From Ideonella sp. MAG2 (lineage in GTDB: Bacteria > Pseudomonadota > Gammaproteobacteria > Burkholderiales > Burkholderiaceae_C), in contig PTEU01000002.1 in assembly GCA_004359425.1 (NCBI GenBank), positions 622,736 to 686,735 of the forward strand: DNA of 64,000 nucleotides. Direction: 5' to 3'. Positions within the stretch are counted from its first letter, which is position 1. Every line of letters begins with the position of its first letter. The position numbers and the translations under genes were made by a program. Under the pieces are notes generated by a model. The model saw nothing but the letters and a program-made list of their open reading frames with translations, ran no database searches and was not told the origin of the DNA. Shown here piece after piece: positions 7,541 to 17,276 of this stretch.

Positions 7541-8794
7541 ATGACTGCACACACCGAATACGCCGCGCTGGACGCCTGGGTCGAAGCCCACTTTGACGAG
7601 CAGGTGCGCTTTCTGCAAGCGCTGGTTCAAGTGCCCACCGACACCCCGCCGGGCGACAACGCCCCCCATGCCGAGCGGCTGCGCCACTTGCTGGCTGACA
7701 TGGGCTTGGCGGCCGAGGCCTTCCCTGTCCCGGCTGAGGACGTGAAGGCCTATGGCATGCAGAGCATCACCAACCTGATCGTGCGGCGGCGCTTTGCGCC
7801 CAACGGCCCGGTCGTCGCGCTCAACGCCCATGGTGACGTGGTGCCGCCCGGCGAGGGCTGGACCCACGGCCCCTACAGCGGCGAGGTGGTGGACGGCAAG
7901 CTCTATGGCCGCGCGGCTGCGGTCAGCAAATGCGATATGAGCACCTTTACCTTTGCCCTGCGTGCCCTGGAGTCTTTAGGCGCACCACGCCAAGGTGGGG
8001 TGGAGTTGCACTTCACCTATGACGAAGAGTTTGGCGGCGAGCTAGGCCCCGGCTGGCTGCTCAAGCATGGCCATACCCGGCCTGACCTGATGATTGCGGC
8101 GGGCTTCAGCTACCAAGTGGTGGTCGCGCACAACGGCTGCTTGCAGTTGGAAGTCACCGTGCAGGGCGATATGTCCCATGCCGCCATCCCCGACAGCGGC
8201 ACAGACGCCTTGCAGGGTGCAGTACACATCATGAGCGCGCTCTACCGGCTCAACAGCGACTACCTGCAAGTGCGCTCTGAGGTGGAAGGCATCACCCACC
8301 CTTACCTCAACATCGGCTTGATCCAGGGTGGCACCAACACCAATGTGATTCCGGGCAAGGTGGTGCTCAAGCTAGACAGGCGCATGATCCCTGAAGAAGA
8401 CCCGGCGGCGGTGGAAGCCAGCTTGCGCGACTGCATTGCCCAGGCTGCTGCCAGCTTTAACCCGCCACGCGGCGGCAAGCAGTTGAGCGTGGAGGTGCGG
8501 CGCTTGTTGCTGGCTCGTGCCATGCGGCCCCTGCCCGGCAACGCACCGCTGGTGGCGGCCCTGCAAACCCACGGACAGGCACTGTTCGGTGAGCCCATTC
8601 CTGCGGTGGGCACCCCGCTCTACACCGATGTCCGCCTGTATGGCGAGCGTCAAATCCCCGGGGTGATTTACGGTGCGGGCCCGCGCACAGTGCGCGAGAG
8701 CAATGCCAAGCGCGCCGATGAGCACATCGTGCTGGACGACCTGCGCCGTGCGACCAAGGTGCTCGCTAGAACCCTGCGGGATTTACTGACGTAA
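7541..8794 (+). CDS. M20-family metallohydrolase (ArgE/DapE type) of the purine operon
   Basis: A 417-residue zinc hydrolase of the acetylornithine deacetylase/DapE group. Visible metal-site elements are NAHGDVVPPGEGW and FTYDEEFGGELGPGW, and the dimerisation domain lies near residues 185-310. It starts 5 bp after the UraD-AllC stop, so it is almost certainly in the same transcript. The substrate cannot be named from sequence. Its place suggests a late ureide step, such as cleavage of a carbamoylated or ureido product, or a general dipeptidase carried along. The pathway enzymes for ureidoglycine and ureidoglycolate are otherwise absent from the window. Confidence 0.8.
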   Translation: MTAHTEYAALDAWVEAHFDEQVRFLQALVQVPTDTPPGDNAPHAERLRHLLADMGLAAEAFPVPAEDVKAYGMQSITNLIVRRRFAPNGPVVALNAHGDVVPPGEGWTHGPYSGEVVDGKLYGRAAAVSKCDMSTFTFALRALESLGAPRQGGVELHFTYDEEFGGELGPGWLLKHGHTRPDLMIAAGFSYQVVVAHNGCLQLEVTVQGDMSHAAIPDSGTDALQGAVHIMSALYRLNSDYLQVRSEVEGITHPYLNIGLIQGGTNTNVIPGKVVLKLDRRMIPEEDPAAVEASLRDCIAQAAASFNPPRGGKQLSVEVRRLLLARAMRPLPGNAPLVAALQTHGQALFGEPIPAVGTPLYTDVRLYGERQIPGVIYGAGPRTVRESNAKRADEHIVLDDLRRATKVLARTLRDLLT

Positions 8795-8857
8795 ACCAAC
8801 ACGGCCTGCCTACAATCGCCAGCCCCGGCCCACGACCTGGGTTGGCAAGGAGAAGCT

Positions 8858-11176
8858 TTGACCACTGCCGACGAAAAACGCGACGAACTCCGCCGTGCCG
8901 CCCTCGAATATCACGAGTTCCCCACACCCGGAAAGCTGGAGATTGCTGCGACCAAGCAGTTGATCAACCAGCGTGACCTGGCCCTGGCCTATTCGCCAGG
9001 TGTCGCGTTTGCGTGTGAGGAGATTGTTGACGACCCTGCCAATGCTTTCCGCTACACCGCGCGCGGCAACTTGGTCGCCGTCGTCACCAATGGCACGGCC
9101 GTGCTGGGTCTGGGCAATATCGGCCCACTGGCCTCCAAGCCAGTGATGGAGGGCAAAGCCGTCCTGTTCAAGAAGTTTGCCGGCATTGACGTGTTCGACC
9201 TGGAAATCAAGGAGGACAACCTTGATAAATTGGTCGACATCGTTGCCGCGCTAGAGCCCACGTTCGGCGGCATCAACCTCGAAGACATCAAGGCCCCCGA
9301 CTGCTTTTATGTCGAGCGCAAGCTGCGCGAGCGGCTCAAGATCCCTGTCTTCCATGACGACCAGCACGGCACCGCCATCGTGGTGGGGGCCGCCTTGCTG
9401 AACGGCCTCAAGGTCGTGGGCAAGGACATCAAGAGCTTCAAGCTGGTGCCCTCAGGCGCAGGCGCGGCGGCGCTGGCCTGCGTCGAGCTGCTGGTGGAGC
9501 TGGGCATCCGCATCGAGAACATCTGGCTGACCGACCTTGCCGGCGTGGTCTACCAGGGCCGCACCGAGCTGATGGACCCCGACAAAGCCGAGTTTGCCCA
9601 AGCCACCGAGATGCGCACGCTGCGCGAGGCGATTGTCGGTGCGGACATCTTCCTGGGCCTGTCTGCCGGTGGCGTCCTCAAGGCCGACATGGCCGCCAGC
9701 ATGGCCGCCAAGCCCTTGATTTTTGCACTGGCCAACCCCACGCCGGAGATCATGCCCGAAGAGGTCAAGGCCGTGCGTGATGACGCCATCATGGCCACGG
9801 GCCGCACCGATTACCCCAACCAGGTCAACAACGTTCTGTGCTTCCCCTACATCTTCCGCGGTGCGCTGGACTGCGGTGCGACCACCATCACCGACGAGAT
9901 GGAAATCGCCTCGGTGCATGCGATTGCCGACTTGGCCCAAGCCGAACAAAGCGAGGTGGTGGCGGCGGCCTACGCGGGCGAAAAACTCGCCTTTGGCCCC
10001 GAATACCTGATTCCCAAGCCCTTTGACCCCCGGCTGATGATGAAGATCGCCCCGGCGGTGGCCCAGGCCGCTGCCGCCAGTGGCGTGGCGCAGCGCCCGG
10101 TGACCGACCTGGAGGCTTATCGCCAGCGCCTACAAAGCTTCGTCTATGCCTCAGGCACCGTCATGAAGCCGATTTATGCCGCCGCCAAGCAGGCCGCCAA
10201 AAAGCGGGTGGCCTATGCGGAGGGCGAAGAGGAGCGCGTGCTGCGGGCTTGTCAAATCGTCATCGACGAAGGCTTGGCACGGCCCACGCTCATTGGCCGC
10301 CCCGCCGTCATTGCCCAGCGTATCGAAAAATTCGGCCTGCGCCTCCAAGAGGGGCGTGATTACGACGTGGTCAATGTTGAGCAAGACCACCGCTATCGCG
10401 ATTTTTGGCAAACCTACCACCGCATGACCGAGCGCCGTGGGGTGACGGAGCAGTTGGCCAAGATCGAGATGCGTCGACGCCTGACCCTGATCGGTGCCAT
10501 GCTGCTCCACAAGGGTGATGTCGACGGCATGATTTGCGGCACTTGGGGCAGCACAGCCACCCACCTGGAGTACATCGACCAGGTGATTGGCAAAACCGCT
10601 GGAGGCAGCCCCAGCACCGAGCAGGACGTACGAGTCTACGCCTGCATGAATGGCCTGCTGCTGCCCGGCCGCCAAGTCTTTTTGGTGGACACCCACGTCA
10701 ACTATGACCCAAGCCCTGAGGAGCTGTGCGAGATCACGGTGATGGCGGCCGAAGAAATGATGCGCTTCGGCATCAAACCCAAAGTGGCCCTGCTGTCGCA
10801 CTCCAATTTCGGCTCTTCTGACAAGCCCAGCGCCATCAAGATGCGCCAAACCTTCCAACTGCTGCGTGAGCAGGCCCCCTGGCTGGAGGTGGATGGCGAA
10901 ATGCATGGTGACGTGGCCCTGGACTCAGAAGCTCGCCATCGGATCATGCCCAACTCCCTGCTTCAGGGTGAAGCCAACCTGCTGGTGCTGCCCAATATCG
11001 ACGCCGCCAACATCAGCTACAACCTGCTCAAGACGGCCTCGGGCGGCGGCATTGCCATCGGCCCGGTGCTGCTGGGGGCCGCCAAGCCGGTCCATATCCT
11101 GACGCCGTCGGCCACCGTGCGCCGGGTGGTGAACATGACCGCGCTGACGGTGGCAGACGCCAACGCCGCACGCTGA
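8858..11176 (+). CDS. maeB: NADP-dependent malic enzyme with phosphotransacetylase-like C-terminus (MaeB)
   Basis: MaeB decarboxylates malate to pyruvate with reduction of NADP, supplying pyruvate and NADPH. The 772-residue protein has the malic enzyme N-terminal and NAD-binding domains in residues about 1-430 ([36 protein letters not shown], then a nucleotide-binding stretch around [16 protein letters not shown]). A phosphate acetyl/butyryltransferase-like domain occupies about 445-770 and is regulatory in known MaeB proteins. The TTG start at 8858 has AAGGAG five bases upstream. It is separated from the purine operon by 63 bp and is probably its own unit. Confidence 0.95.
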   Translation: MTTADEKRDELRRAALEYHEFPTPGKLEIAATKQLINQRDLALAYSPGVAFACEEIVDDPANAFRYTARGNLVAVVTNGTAVLGLGNIGPLASKPVMEGKAVLFKKFAGIDVFDLEIKEDNLDKLVDIVAALEPTFGGINLEDIKAPDCFYVERKLRERLKIPVFHDDQHGTAIVVGAALLNGLKVVGKDIKSFKLVPSGAGAAALACVELLVELGIRIENIWLTDLAGVVYQGRTELMDPDKAEFAQATEMRTLREAIVGADIFLGLSAGGVLKADMAASMAAKPLIFALANPTPEIMPEEVKAVRDDAIMATGRTDYPNQVNNVLCFPYIFRGALDCGATTITDEMEIASVHAIADLAQAEQSEVVAAAYAGEKLAFGPEYLIPKPFDPRLMMKIAPAVAQAAAASGVAQRPVTDLEAYRQRLQSFVYASGTVMKPIYAAAKQAAKKRVAYAEGEEERVLRACQIVIDEGLARPTLIGRPAVIAQRIEKFGLRLQEGRDYDVVNVEQDHRYRDFWQTYHRMTERRGVTEQLAKIEMRRRLTLIGAMLLHKGDVDGMICGTWGSTATHLEYIDQVIGKTAGGSPSTEQDVRVYACMNGLLLPGRQVFLVDTHVNYDPSPEELCEITVMAAEEMMRFGIKPKVALLSHSNFGSSDKPSAIKMRQTFQLLREQAPWLEVDGEMHGDVALDSEARHRIMPNSLLQGEANLLVLPNIDAANISYNLLKTASGGGIAIGPVLLGAAKPVHILTPSATVRRVVNMTALTVADANAAR

Positions 11177-11350
11177 GGGCAGAGGCCCAACTCTCCGGCG
11201 TGCCGTGCCCTGCCTCTGTGCAGGGCCGCCGCCGTGGTGAGGATTTTTTGCAGCGCGGCATAGTGCACAAAATCCCGCAAATTCTCACGAATTTGGAAAG
11301 TGCTCACTCACAACTTAACCCTGGCTTTGCTCAGTTTTGCGGCAGATCTC

Positions 11351-11379
11351 TTGTGGTTTTCGCACCAATCAGATAGCAT
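11351..11379 (+). promoter_or_regulatory. Candidate sigma-70 promoter for the RNase/barstar pair
   Basis: TTGTGG (11351-11356) and TAGCAT (11374-11379) are separated by 17 bp. Transcription would start about 20 bp before the GTG at 11407. Both hexamers are two mismatches from consensus, so the call is moderate at best. Confidence 0.4.
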
Positions 11380-11406
11380 CACGGTTTCAGTCTTCAGGGT
11401 AAACCC

Positions 11407-11889
11407 GTGACACGCATCGGTCCTCTGCAGGTGTCTGATTCCTCGCCAAAGTCAGGGCAAACGCCCTCACTGATTGCGCGAAGTTTGAGGCGGTTTGCAG
11501 CCGTATCGATGAGCGTCGCACTCGTGACAGCCACCTTCGGGCTGGGTGTTCATGAGTCGGCGCAGGCCCGAGACACTGCCGGAGCTTCCGCAGGGGCTAT
11601 GGCAGAGGTCTCACGGTCTGCACTGCCCGCCGAAGCGCAGCGTACTGAGCGGCTGATCCTGGCCGGTGGCCCCTTTCCATACAGCAAGGATGGCACCGTG
11701 TTTGGCAACCGTGAGCGGCTGCTGCCCAGGCAGGCCCGTGGCTACTACCGCGAATACACCGTCCCAACACCCGGCTCTCGTGACCGTGGTGCCCGGCGAA
11801 TTGTTTGCGGTGGTCGGCAGGTTCAGGCCCCTGACGCATGTTTTTATACCGATGACCACTACGCGAGCTTCAAACGCATCGTGCAGTGA
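11407..11889 (+). CDS. Secreted barnase-like guanyl-specific ribonuclease (ribonuclease N1/T1 family)
   Basis: The 160-residue product has an N-terminal signal-like hydrophobic segment (about residues 33-50, VSMSVALVTATFGLGV) and a C-terminal microbial RNase domain. Aligned by eye with barnase, FGNRERLLP matches the guanine-recognition loop region. The catalytic Glu falls in YYREYTVPTPGSRDRG, the Arg in GARRIVCGG and the His in TDDHYASFKRI, so all key residues are present. The mature enzyme should cleave RNA after guanosine outside the cytoplasm. The GTG at 11407 gives the only full signal peptide. A barstar gene follows within 50 bp, as expected for a toxic RNase with its inhibitor. Confidence 0.88.
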   Translation: MTRIGPLQVSDSSPKSGQTPSLIARSLRRFAAVSMSVALVTATFGLGVHESAQARDTAGASAGAMAEVSRSALPAEAQRTERLILAGGPFPYSKDGTVFGNRERLLPRQARGYYREYTVPTPGSRDRGARRIVCGGRQVQAPDACFYTDDHYASFKRIVQ

Positions 11890-11939
11890 CCATCGGATCG
11901 GTTCTCGGTTTTTATTTTGAACGCAAGGAGGAACGCGAC

Positions 11940-12335
11940 ATGCTTTTGCAATCTGTGCGTCCCAACATCGTGCAGGCGATACGCGCCTTTCGGGTCGATG
12001 ACCTGATGCGCGCGGCCCAGGAGTCGGGCCAGCACTTCTTGTTTGCCAATCTCACCGAAGCCCAGTCCAAGCAGGACGTGTTGGAGGGCATTGCCACCTC
12101 CTTCCTGTTCCCGCAGCACTTCGGCAAAAACTTGGATGCGCTCTACGACTGCATGACCGACTTGGTCCACAAGTCGGGCAGCCAGCCCGGCTTTGTGGTG
12201 GTGCTGGAGCAGATCCCCGACAACTCCAAGTTCGACCGTGAGTCGCGCGAACAATTGCTGGATGTCTTCCGAGATGCAGCGGACTTCTGGGCGGATCGAA
12301 AGATACCGTTCCGATGTTTCTATTCTTTTCAGTAG
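11940..12335 (+). CDS. Barstar-family ribonuclease inhibitor
   Basis: A 131-residue cytoplasmic inhibitor that should bind and block the active site of the neighbouring RNase before export. The family signature PQHFGKNLDALYDCMTDLV includes the Asp that inserts into the barnase catalytic site, followed by GFVVVLEQIP and FWADRKIPFRCFYSF. The ATG at 11940 is chosen because a perfect AAGGAGG lies eight bases upstream (11925-11931); an in-frame GTG at 11886 overlaps the RNase stop but has no such site. The strong ribosome-binding site suits an inhibitor made in excess. The stop codon lies in the first arm of a 15-bp hairpin. Confidence 0.9.
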   Translation: MLLQSVRPNIVQAIRAFRVDDLMRAAQESGQHFLFANLTEAQSKQDVLEGIATSFLFPQHFGKNLDALYDCMTDLVHKSGSQPGFVVVLEQIPDNSKFDRESREQLLDVFRDAADFWADRKIPFRCFYSFQ

Positions 12336-12502
12336 CCCGCTCCCAAGAAACAGGGTCATGGGAGCGGGCTACTGAGACGGCCCCCGAAGTCAAGCCAGCC
12401 AGCAAGGCCAGCAGCAAAGCCGGTGGAAACCCCAGCTTTGGCATGAACATGCCGATGATGAGCAGCGCGTTTGACACCTCGATGTGGTTGAACGCCGCCT
12501 AA
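12314..12502 (+). pseudogene. Possible 3' remnant of an unidentified gene after barstar
   Basis: From about 12375 to the TAA at 12500-12502, an open frame reads Lys/Ala/Ser-rich sequence (EVKPASKASSKAGG) ending in SFGMNMPMMSSAFDTSMWL and two alanines. It has natural-looking codon use and a strong terminator 27 bp after its stop, but no start codon or ribosome-binding site of its own after the hairpin. It may be the tail of a gene whose front was lost when the RNase/barstar pair arrived. I do not recognise the family; the low-complexity Lys/Ala region recalls phasin-like tails but proves nothing. Confidence 0.22.
12330..12374. repeat. Perfect 15-bp inverted repeat spanning the barstar stop codon
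   Basis: CAGTAGCCCGCTCCC (12330-12344) is exactly complementary to GGGAGCGGGCTACTG (12360-12374) with a 15-nt loop. There is no T-run on either side, so it is not a classical intrinsic terminator. It could still protect the mRNA end or mark a rearrangement point. Confidence 0.6.
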
Positions 12503-12528
12503 GCGCCGCGCCAACCACCACATCGACA

Positions 12529-12558
12529 ACGGCCCGCGTTTTCACGCGGGCCGTTTTC
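12529..12558 (+). terminator. Intrinsic terminator
   Basis: ACGGCCCGCGT (12529-12539) and ACGCGGGCCGT (12544-12554) form a perfect 11-bp stem with a TTTC loop, followed by TTTCATTT. It ends the plus-strand RNase/barstar transcript. Because ksgA ends at 12609 on the other strand and A-rich bases precede the stem, it may work in both directions. Confidence 0.75.
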
Positions 12559-12608
12559 ATTTCAAGTCGCCGCGCAGCAGGGCGGCCTCAACGCGCAGCG
12601 CGTCAATG

Positions 12609-13376
12609 TCAATGTGAGGGTAAGGCCTGCGCCAGCGCCACATACTCGGCCACGGGCACCTCTTCGGCGCGGCGCTGAAGATCAAACTCGCCCGCGAAGC
12701 CCTGTTCGTCGAGCCAGCGGCCCAAGGTATTGCGCAAAATTTTGCGGCGCTGCGAGAACGCACATTGCACCATGTCCTCGAAGCGTGCCTGATCGAGCTG
12801 CACCGCGTTGGGCAAGGGCAGCATGCGCACCACCGCAGAATCCACGCGCGGCGGAGGGTCGAACGACTCGGGCGGCACCTCTAAGATCGACTCGATGTCG
12901 TAACGCCATTGCAGCATCACCGACAAACGCCCATAGGCCTTGCTACCCGGCAGGGCTGCCATGCGGTCCACCACCTCTTTTTGCAGCATGAAGTGTTGGT
13001 CAGCCACCCGGTCGGCACAGGCCAGCAAGTGAAACAAGATGGGGGTGGAGATGTTGTAGGGCAGATTGCCTGCAATGCGCAGCTTGGCACCGAACTCATC
13101 GGCCAAGGCCTGAAAGTCCACCGTCAGCACATCGGCTTCGATAACACGCAAGCCCTCTTGGCGACGCAGTTTGGCCGCCAAATCTCGGTCCAGCTCAATG
13201 ACGGTCAGCGGCTTGCAGCAGGCCAGCAGCGGCAAGGTCAAAGCGCCCAGGCCGGGGCCAATCTCAATGACGGGCTCACCCGACTGCGGGTTGATGGCCC
13301 GCACAATGCTGTCAATGATGAAGCCGTCGGTCAGAAAGTGCTGACCAAAGCGCTTGCGCGCCTGATGGCCGCTCAC
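12609..13376 (-). CDS. ksgA: 16S rRNA (adenine1518/1519-N6)-dimethyltransferase
   Basis: KsgA dimethylates two adjacent adenosines in 16S rRNA helix 45 late in small-subunit assembly. The 255-residue protein shows [10 protein letters not shown] at the N-terminus, the SAM-binding [13 protein letters not shown], the acidic VIELDRDLA strand and the catalytic NLPYNIST motif. Its start at 13376 overlaps the surA stop by 4 bp, and surA overlaps lptD in the same way, giving a coupled lptD-surA-ksgA unit. pdxA, which sits between surA and ksgA in Escherichia coli, is absent here. Confidence 0.97.
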   Translation of the reverse strand: MSGHQARKRFGQHFLTDGFIIDSIVRAINPQSGEPVIEIGPGLGALTLPLLACCKPLTVIELDRDLAAKLRRQEGLRVIEADVLTVDFQALADEFGAKLRIAGNLPYNISTPILFHLLACADRVADQHFMLQKEVVDRMAALPGSKAYGRLSVMLQWRYDIESILEVPPESFDPPPRVDSAVVRMLPLPNAVQLDQARFEDMVQCAFSQRRKILRNTLGRWLDEQGFAGEFDLQRRAEEVPVAEYVALAQALPSH

Positions 13377-14686
13377 TGGGGCGCTTCCCGCATTTCAACG
13401 TAAGCGCGCGAGCGCAACTCAGCGATCCACTCGTTATACGTGGTCTCATAGCGCTGCTCGCGCAGCACGTTGCGCGCTTGCTCGCGCACTTGTTTGGGGT
13501 CCATGGGCACGTCGCGGCGGTCGGTCACTTGGATCAGATGAAAGCCGAAACGCGACTCGATGGGTGGCGAAATGCCTCCCAATTGCAGGCGACCCATCGC
13601 CTCTTCAAACTCGGGCACAAATTGGCCGGGGTTGGCCCAGCCCAGGTCGCCACCACTGGTGGCGCTGCCATCTTCGGAGTTTTTGCGCGCCAGCTCTTCG
13701 AAGCTGACCTTGCCCGCCACCACGGCCTCGCGGAACTCCGCTAAGCGGCGCTTGGCCGCGTCGGGTGTCAGGCGCACAGAAGGCCGCAGCAGGATATGGC
13801 GCGCGCGGGTTTGTGTCACCGTGATCTCACTGCCATCGGACCGTGACAAGACCTTGATCAGATGAAAGCCAGCGCCGCTGCGAATGAGCTTGGGCGTGAC
13901 ACCCCCCACCGGCACGGACTGCACGGCGTTCACAAACAGGTCGGGCAATTTGTCTTGCGGCTTGGCACCGATTTCGCCGCCACGCTCGCGGTTGCCGTCC
14001 TCAGAAAACTGGCGTGCCAGTTTGTCAAAGGCCTCCCCGGCCAAAACACGGCGTTGAATCTCTTCGGCCCGGGCGCGGCGCTGCGCTTCTTCTTCGCGGC
14101 CTGCCCCCTCGGGTACCGTCACCAAAATTTGCGCCAAATTGAGCGTGGCCACGCGCCCACGCTGGGCGGCCTGCTCTTCGATAAAGCGCTCAACCTCGGC
14201 GTCGGTGATGCGCAAACGCCCTTGAACCTCACGTTCACGGGTGCGCTCCGCCAGGATTTGGTCGCGCAAGTTATTGCGAAAGCGGGTCATGTCCAGACCC
14301 TCGGCTTTGAGCCGTTCGCGCAAGGTGTCCAAGCTCATTTTGTTGGCAGCGGCCACATTGGCCACGGCGCGATCCAACTCGGCCTCATCAACCTTCATGC
14401 CGCTGTCGCGGGCATAGGTGACGATCACACGTTCGTTGATCAGGGTCTCCAGTACCTCTTTGCGAAGCTGGGCATCAGGCGGCAGCTTGGCATTGCTGCG
14501 GCGAGCCTGCTCGCGCACATCGGCGATGCGCTGATCGACCTCATTGCGAGTGACCAGCTCGTTGTTCACCACAGCCACGATGAAGTCGGCCGAACGGGGT
14601 GCGCTTTGCGCCAGGGCCGAGGCCAGCGGCCAGGCCAGCAGTGTCGCCAAACCGAATCGACGAAGTCTAGAAACGAAGGTTGTCAT
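13373..14686 (-). CDS. surA: Periplasmic peptidyl-prolyl isomerase / outer-membrane protein chaperone
   Basis: SurA escorts unfolded outer-membrane proteins, including LptD, through the periplasm. The 437-residue precursor has a signal peptide ([16 protein letters not shown]), a SurA N-terminal chaperone domain ([19 protein letters not shown]) and two parvulin domains, each with the ARHILL- or FGFHLIQV-type strands (about residues 180-290 and 295-400). The start at 14686 overlaps the lptD stop as ATGA; the longer open frame upstream lies inside lptD and is not used. Placement between lptD and ksgA matches many betaproteobacteria. Confidence 0.95.
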   Translation of the reverse strand: MTTFVSRLRRFGLATLLAWPLASALAQSAPRSADFIVAVVNNELVTRNEVDQRIADVREQARRSNAKLPPDAQLRKEVLETLINERVIVTYARDSGMKVDEAELDRAVANVAAANKMSLDTLRERLKAEGLDMTRFRNNLRDQILAERTREREVQGRLRITDAEVERFIEEQAAQRGRVATLNLAQILVTVPEGAGREEEAQRRARAEEIQRRVLAGEAFDKLARQFSEDGNRERGGEIGAKPQDKLPDLFVNAVQSVPVGGVTPKLIRSGAGFHLIKVLSRSDGSEITVTQTRARHILLRPSVRLTPDAAKRRLAEFREAVVAGKVSFEELARKNSEDGSATSGGDLGWANPGQFVPEFEEAMGRLQLGGISPPIESRFGFHLIQVTDRRDVPMDPKQVREQARNVLREQRYETTYNEWIAELRSRAYVEMREAPQ

Positions 14687-17046
14687 GGAGTTACCGTTGT
14701 CGTGGGCAGCGCATCTTCGTCGCGCAGCAGCCTGTAGCCAGGGATATTGTCCTTCAGGACCTTCAAAGGGCTGGTGCCCAAGCGTGAAAGGCCGACCAAC
14801 TCCAATTGGAACATCCAGCGTGTCGTGGCTTCGCTGCGGCCTGTTGAGGTGCGCTCGACCACAATTCTGCCTATCCAGCAGCCAGCATCCCATTCCAGGC
14901 CCAGCAATGAATCGGTCAGGCGTCTATCGCGCATGCTGTAGTTGGTACGGCCCACGCCGTACAGCGAGGTCCGGCAGGCACCTCCGCTGGGAGCCGCCTG
15001 GTAGAGCGGCCACTGGGCAGCCACGTCGATTTGCTCGTTCAAGTCACGCGCAAAACGGTAGGTGGCTGCCAGCGTGTGAAAAGGCTTGGGCTGCCAACGC
15101 ACCGAGGTAATGCTGCGGGCAAAGCGGTCGGTGTCCGTGTTGAACTGCAGCGTGCCGTCAATGCGCCAATCGGGGGCAGGTGTGCCGCTGCCGTACAGCA
15201 GCAAGTCCGAGAAGCGATTGGCCGTACTCAGGCCGTCAGGGGTCAGCTTTTGTTCGCGAAACAGGTAGCGCTGGGCCGCCCCCAGGCGCAGGCGCTCCGC
15301 ACCTGTTTGCGGGTCAATCAGACGGGAGGTTGCCCCCAGGGTGAGCTGGTGTGCGTCGCTGATGCGATCCACCCCCGTAAAGGCGTTGTCGGCGTAAATG
15401 GACAGCTCGTTAAAGTCCCGTGCGGCACTGTCAAACAGCGGCAGGTCGGTTTGCTCCCGAAAGGGGGTCACGACGTAATGCAAACGCGGCTCTAAGGTCT
15501 GGTTCAGCGGGACACCCAACCATTGGGCTTGGCGTTCTAGGCGCAGCCCACCGTCCAAGCTGGCCGTGGGAATCACCCGGCGTCGCTCGATGGCCGAAGT
15601 GCCCGCAACCGACGCAATGTCATAGCGGGCCGCATTGACACGCAGCGCGGGGCTGAGCCAGCCCCACCCCTCATCCCAATGGCGCTTTACCTCGGCTTCC
15701 AGATGGACGCGCTGGCCATCGGGCCGGGTGTCGGTGGCCGAGCGGCCTGCCAGCACAAAGCGGTTGTATTCGGCCTGCACCGACAGGCGCGTGCCACCTG
15801 GTGCGTCGCCCTCCAAACGCAGGCCGACTTGGGGCAGGCGCTGGTAAGGAGGGACCACCGCGTCCGTCGTGCTTTGCAGCACTTGCCAGGCTTGGGCGCG
15901 GGCATAGGCCCCCAGGCGCAAGCCCTCATCGTTGGATGTCCATTGCCGTTGAGCTTTCAGATCCTGAGGCAATAAGCGCGGCATCTGGCTGGGCAGGATG
16001 CGACTGAAGTCTTTCCAATAGTCGTCGTCAGAGGCGTGCTGCGCGGCAAGGTCATAGCGCACGCCGCTCTGGGTCTCGCCACTGTGGGCCACGTCCAGCG
16101 AGCCTCGTGACCGTGATGCGTCCCGATCATCGGGCAACCAGTGCCCCGCCAGGTGGCCCCGGTCGCGCTCTGTCAAATAGCGGAACTCCGCCTGCGCCGA
16201 CAAGCCGCGTCGCGCCAAAAAGCCGGGGGTGAGCGTCAGGTCGTAGTTGGGGGCCAGGTTGAAGTAGTACGGGATGGCGAGATCAATGCCCGAACGGTTG
16301 TCGATGTTCAGGCTTGGTGGTAGCCACCCAGACTTGCGCGCATCGGTCGACGGGAAGCTCAGCACCGGCGCGTACAGAATCGGCACGCCCAAGAAACGCA
16401 GGGTGGCCCCTTCGGCACGGCCTTCGTTATTGTCAAAGTCGAGCGACAGTTTGTCGGCCGACAACACCCAATCGGGCTCTAACTCGTCTTCACGGCGGCA
16501 ACTGGTGTAGCTCGCACGGCTGGCTTTGAGCCGCTGCCCCGAAAAGAACTCCACATTTTGGGCCTGGCCTCGTGCGCCTGTGCGCGCCATGTCAAACACC
16601 GAGTCCTTCAGCACCCCTTCGCGGGTTATGAGGTTGACCTCGGCTTCGGTGGCCCGGAAGCGATCTGCGCCACGGCTGACCGTCACACGCCCCTTGGCCA
16701 CGGCCAGTTGAGACGCATGCTGGACACTGAGGCTGTCTGTGGTCAGCACCATATCGCCCTGAGCCAGCGTCACCTCACCCGTGGCCACGGTTTCTAAGTC
16801 CAGCGTGCTGCGCAATCTCAAGGCCGTCAACACAATGTCGCCTGGGCTGGGCGAGCGCTCACCACGCATGACCGGGATATCCTCCGGCGCGGCCACGGCG
16901 GCCTGTTCGCCCCCCCCACCGCCCTGGGCGTCTAGGCGTAAGGGCAAGGGGCGCTGCGGTGCAGCTTGGGCCCACGCCAACCCAGGCAGGAGGGCCAAGG
17001 CCAGGGCCATGGGCGTGAGCCGCCATCGGACACCGGCTCCGGCCAT
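14683..17046 (-). CDS. lptD: LPS-assembly outer-membrane protein
   Basis: LptD is the beta-barrel that inserts lipopolysaccharide into the outer leaflet with LptE. The product is about 787 residues: a signal peptide (MALALALLPGLAWAQ), a jellyroll OstA-like region (about 80-230, with TLDLETVATGEVTLAQGDMV), then a large barrel containing SFPSTDARKSGWLPPS and the LDFDNNEGRAEGATLRFLGV region. The start is uncertain; I use the ATG at 17046, while a TTG at 17133 would add 29 residues with no obvious role, and neither has a good ribosome-binding site. It is divergent from the AmgK-like gene and heads the lptD-surA-ksgA unit. Confidence 0.93.
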   Translation of the reverse strand: MAGAGVRWRLTPMALALALLPGLAWAQAAPQRPLPLRLDAQGGGGGEQAAVAAPEDIPVMRGERSPSPGDIVLTALRLRSTLDLETVATGEVTLAQGDMVLTTDSLSVQHASQLAVAKGRVTVSRGADRFRATEAEVNLITREGVLKDSVFDMARTGARGQAQNVEFFSGQRLKASRASYTSCRREDELEPDWVLSADKLSLDFDNNEGRAEGATLRFLGVPILYAPVLSFPSTDARKSGWLPPSLNIDNRSGIDLAIPYYFNLAPNYDLTLTPGFLARRGLSAQAEFRYLTERDRGHLAGHWLPDDRDASRSRGSLDVAHSGETQSGVRYDLAAQHASDDDYWKDFSRILPSQMPRLLPQDLKAQRQWTSNDEGLRLGAYARAQAWQVLQSTTDAVVPPYQRLPQVGLRLEGDAPGGTRLSVQAEYNRFVLAGRSATDTRPDGQRVHLEAEVKRHWDEGWGWLSPALRVNAARYDIASVAGTSAIERRRVIPTASLDGGLRLERQAQWLGVPLNQTLEPRLHYVVTPFREQTDLPLFDSAARDFNELSIYADNAFTGVDRISDAHQLTLGATSRLIDPQTGAERLRLGAAQRYLFREQKLTPDGLSTANRFSDLLLYGSGTPAPDWRIDGTLQFNTDTDRFARSITSVRWQPKPFHTLAATYRFARDLNEQIDVAAQWPLYQAAPSGGACRTSLYGVGRTNYSMRDRRLTDSLLGLEWDAGCWIGRIVVERTSTGRSEATTRWMFQLELVGLSRLGTSPLKVLKDNIPGYRLLRDEDALPTTTVTP

Positions 17047-17276
17047 GGGGCGGCCCGTGACGCCCCTCCCCACGCCGCGCCGTGTGAGGGAGGGGTCAGT
17101 CAGCGTCAGCCGAGACGGGGTGAGGGACAACAAGACAAAACCGTTGGGTGAAAGTGGCGCATCGCTGCACCGGCACCTCCCTGCGGGCCAACAGGCCAGC
17201 CGAGCGGGGTGCTTGAGAGGGGGCTCGTTAGAATCGCGGCATTATCCACGAGGGTTCCCGCACCCAGCGCACCGCC

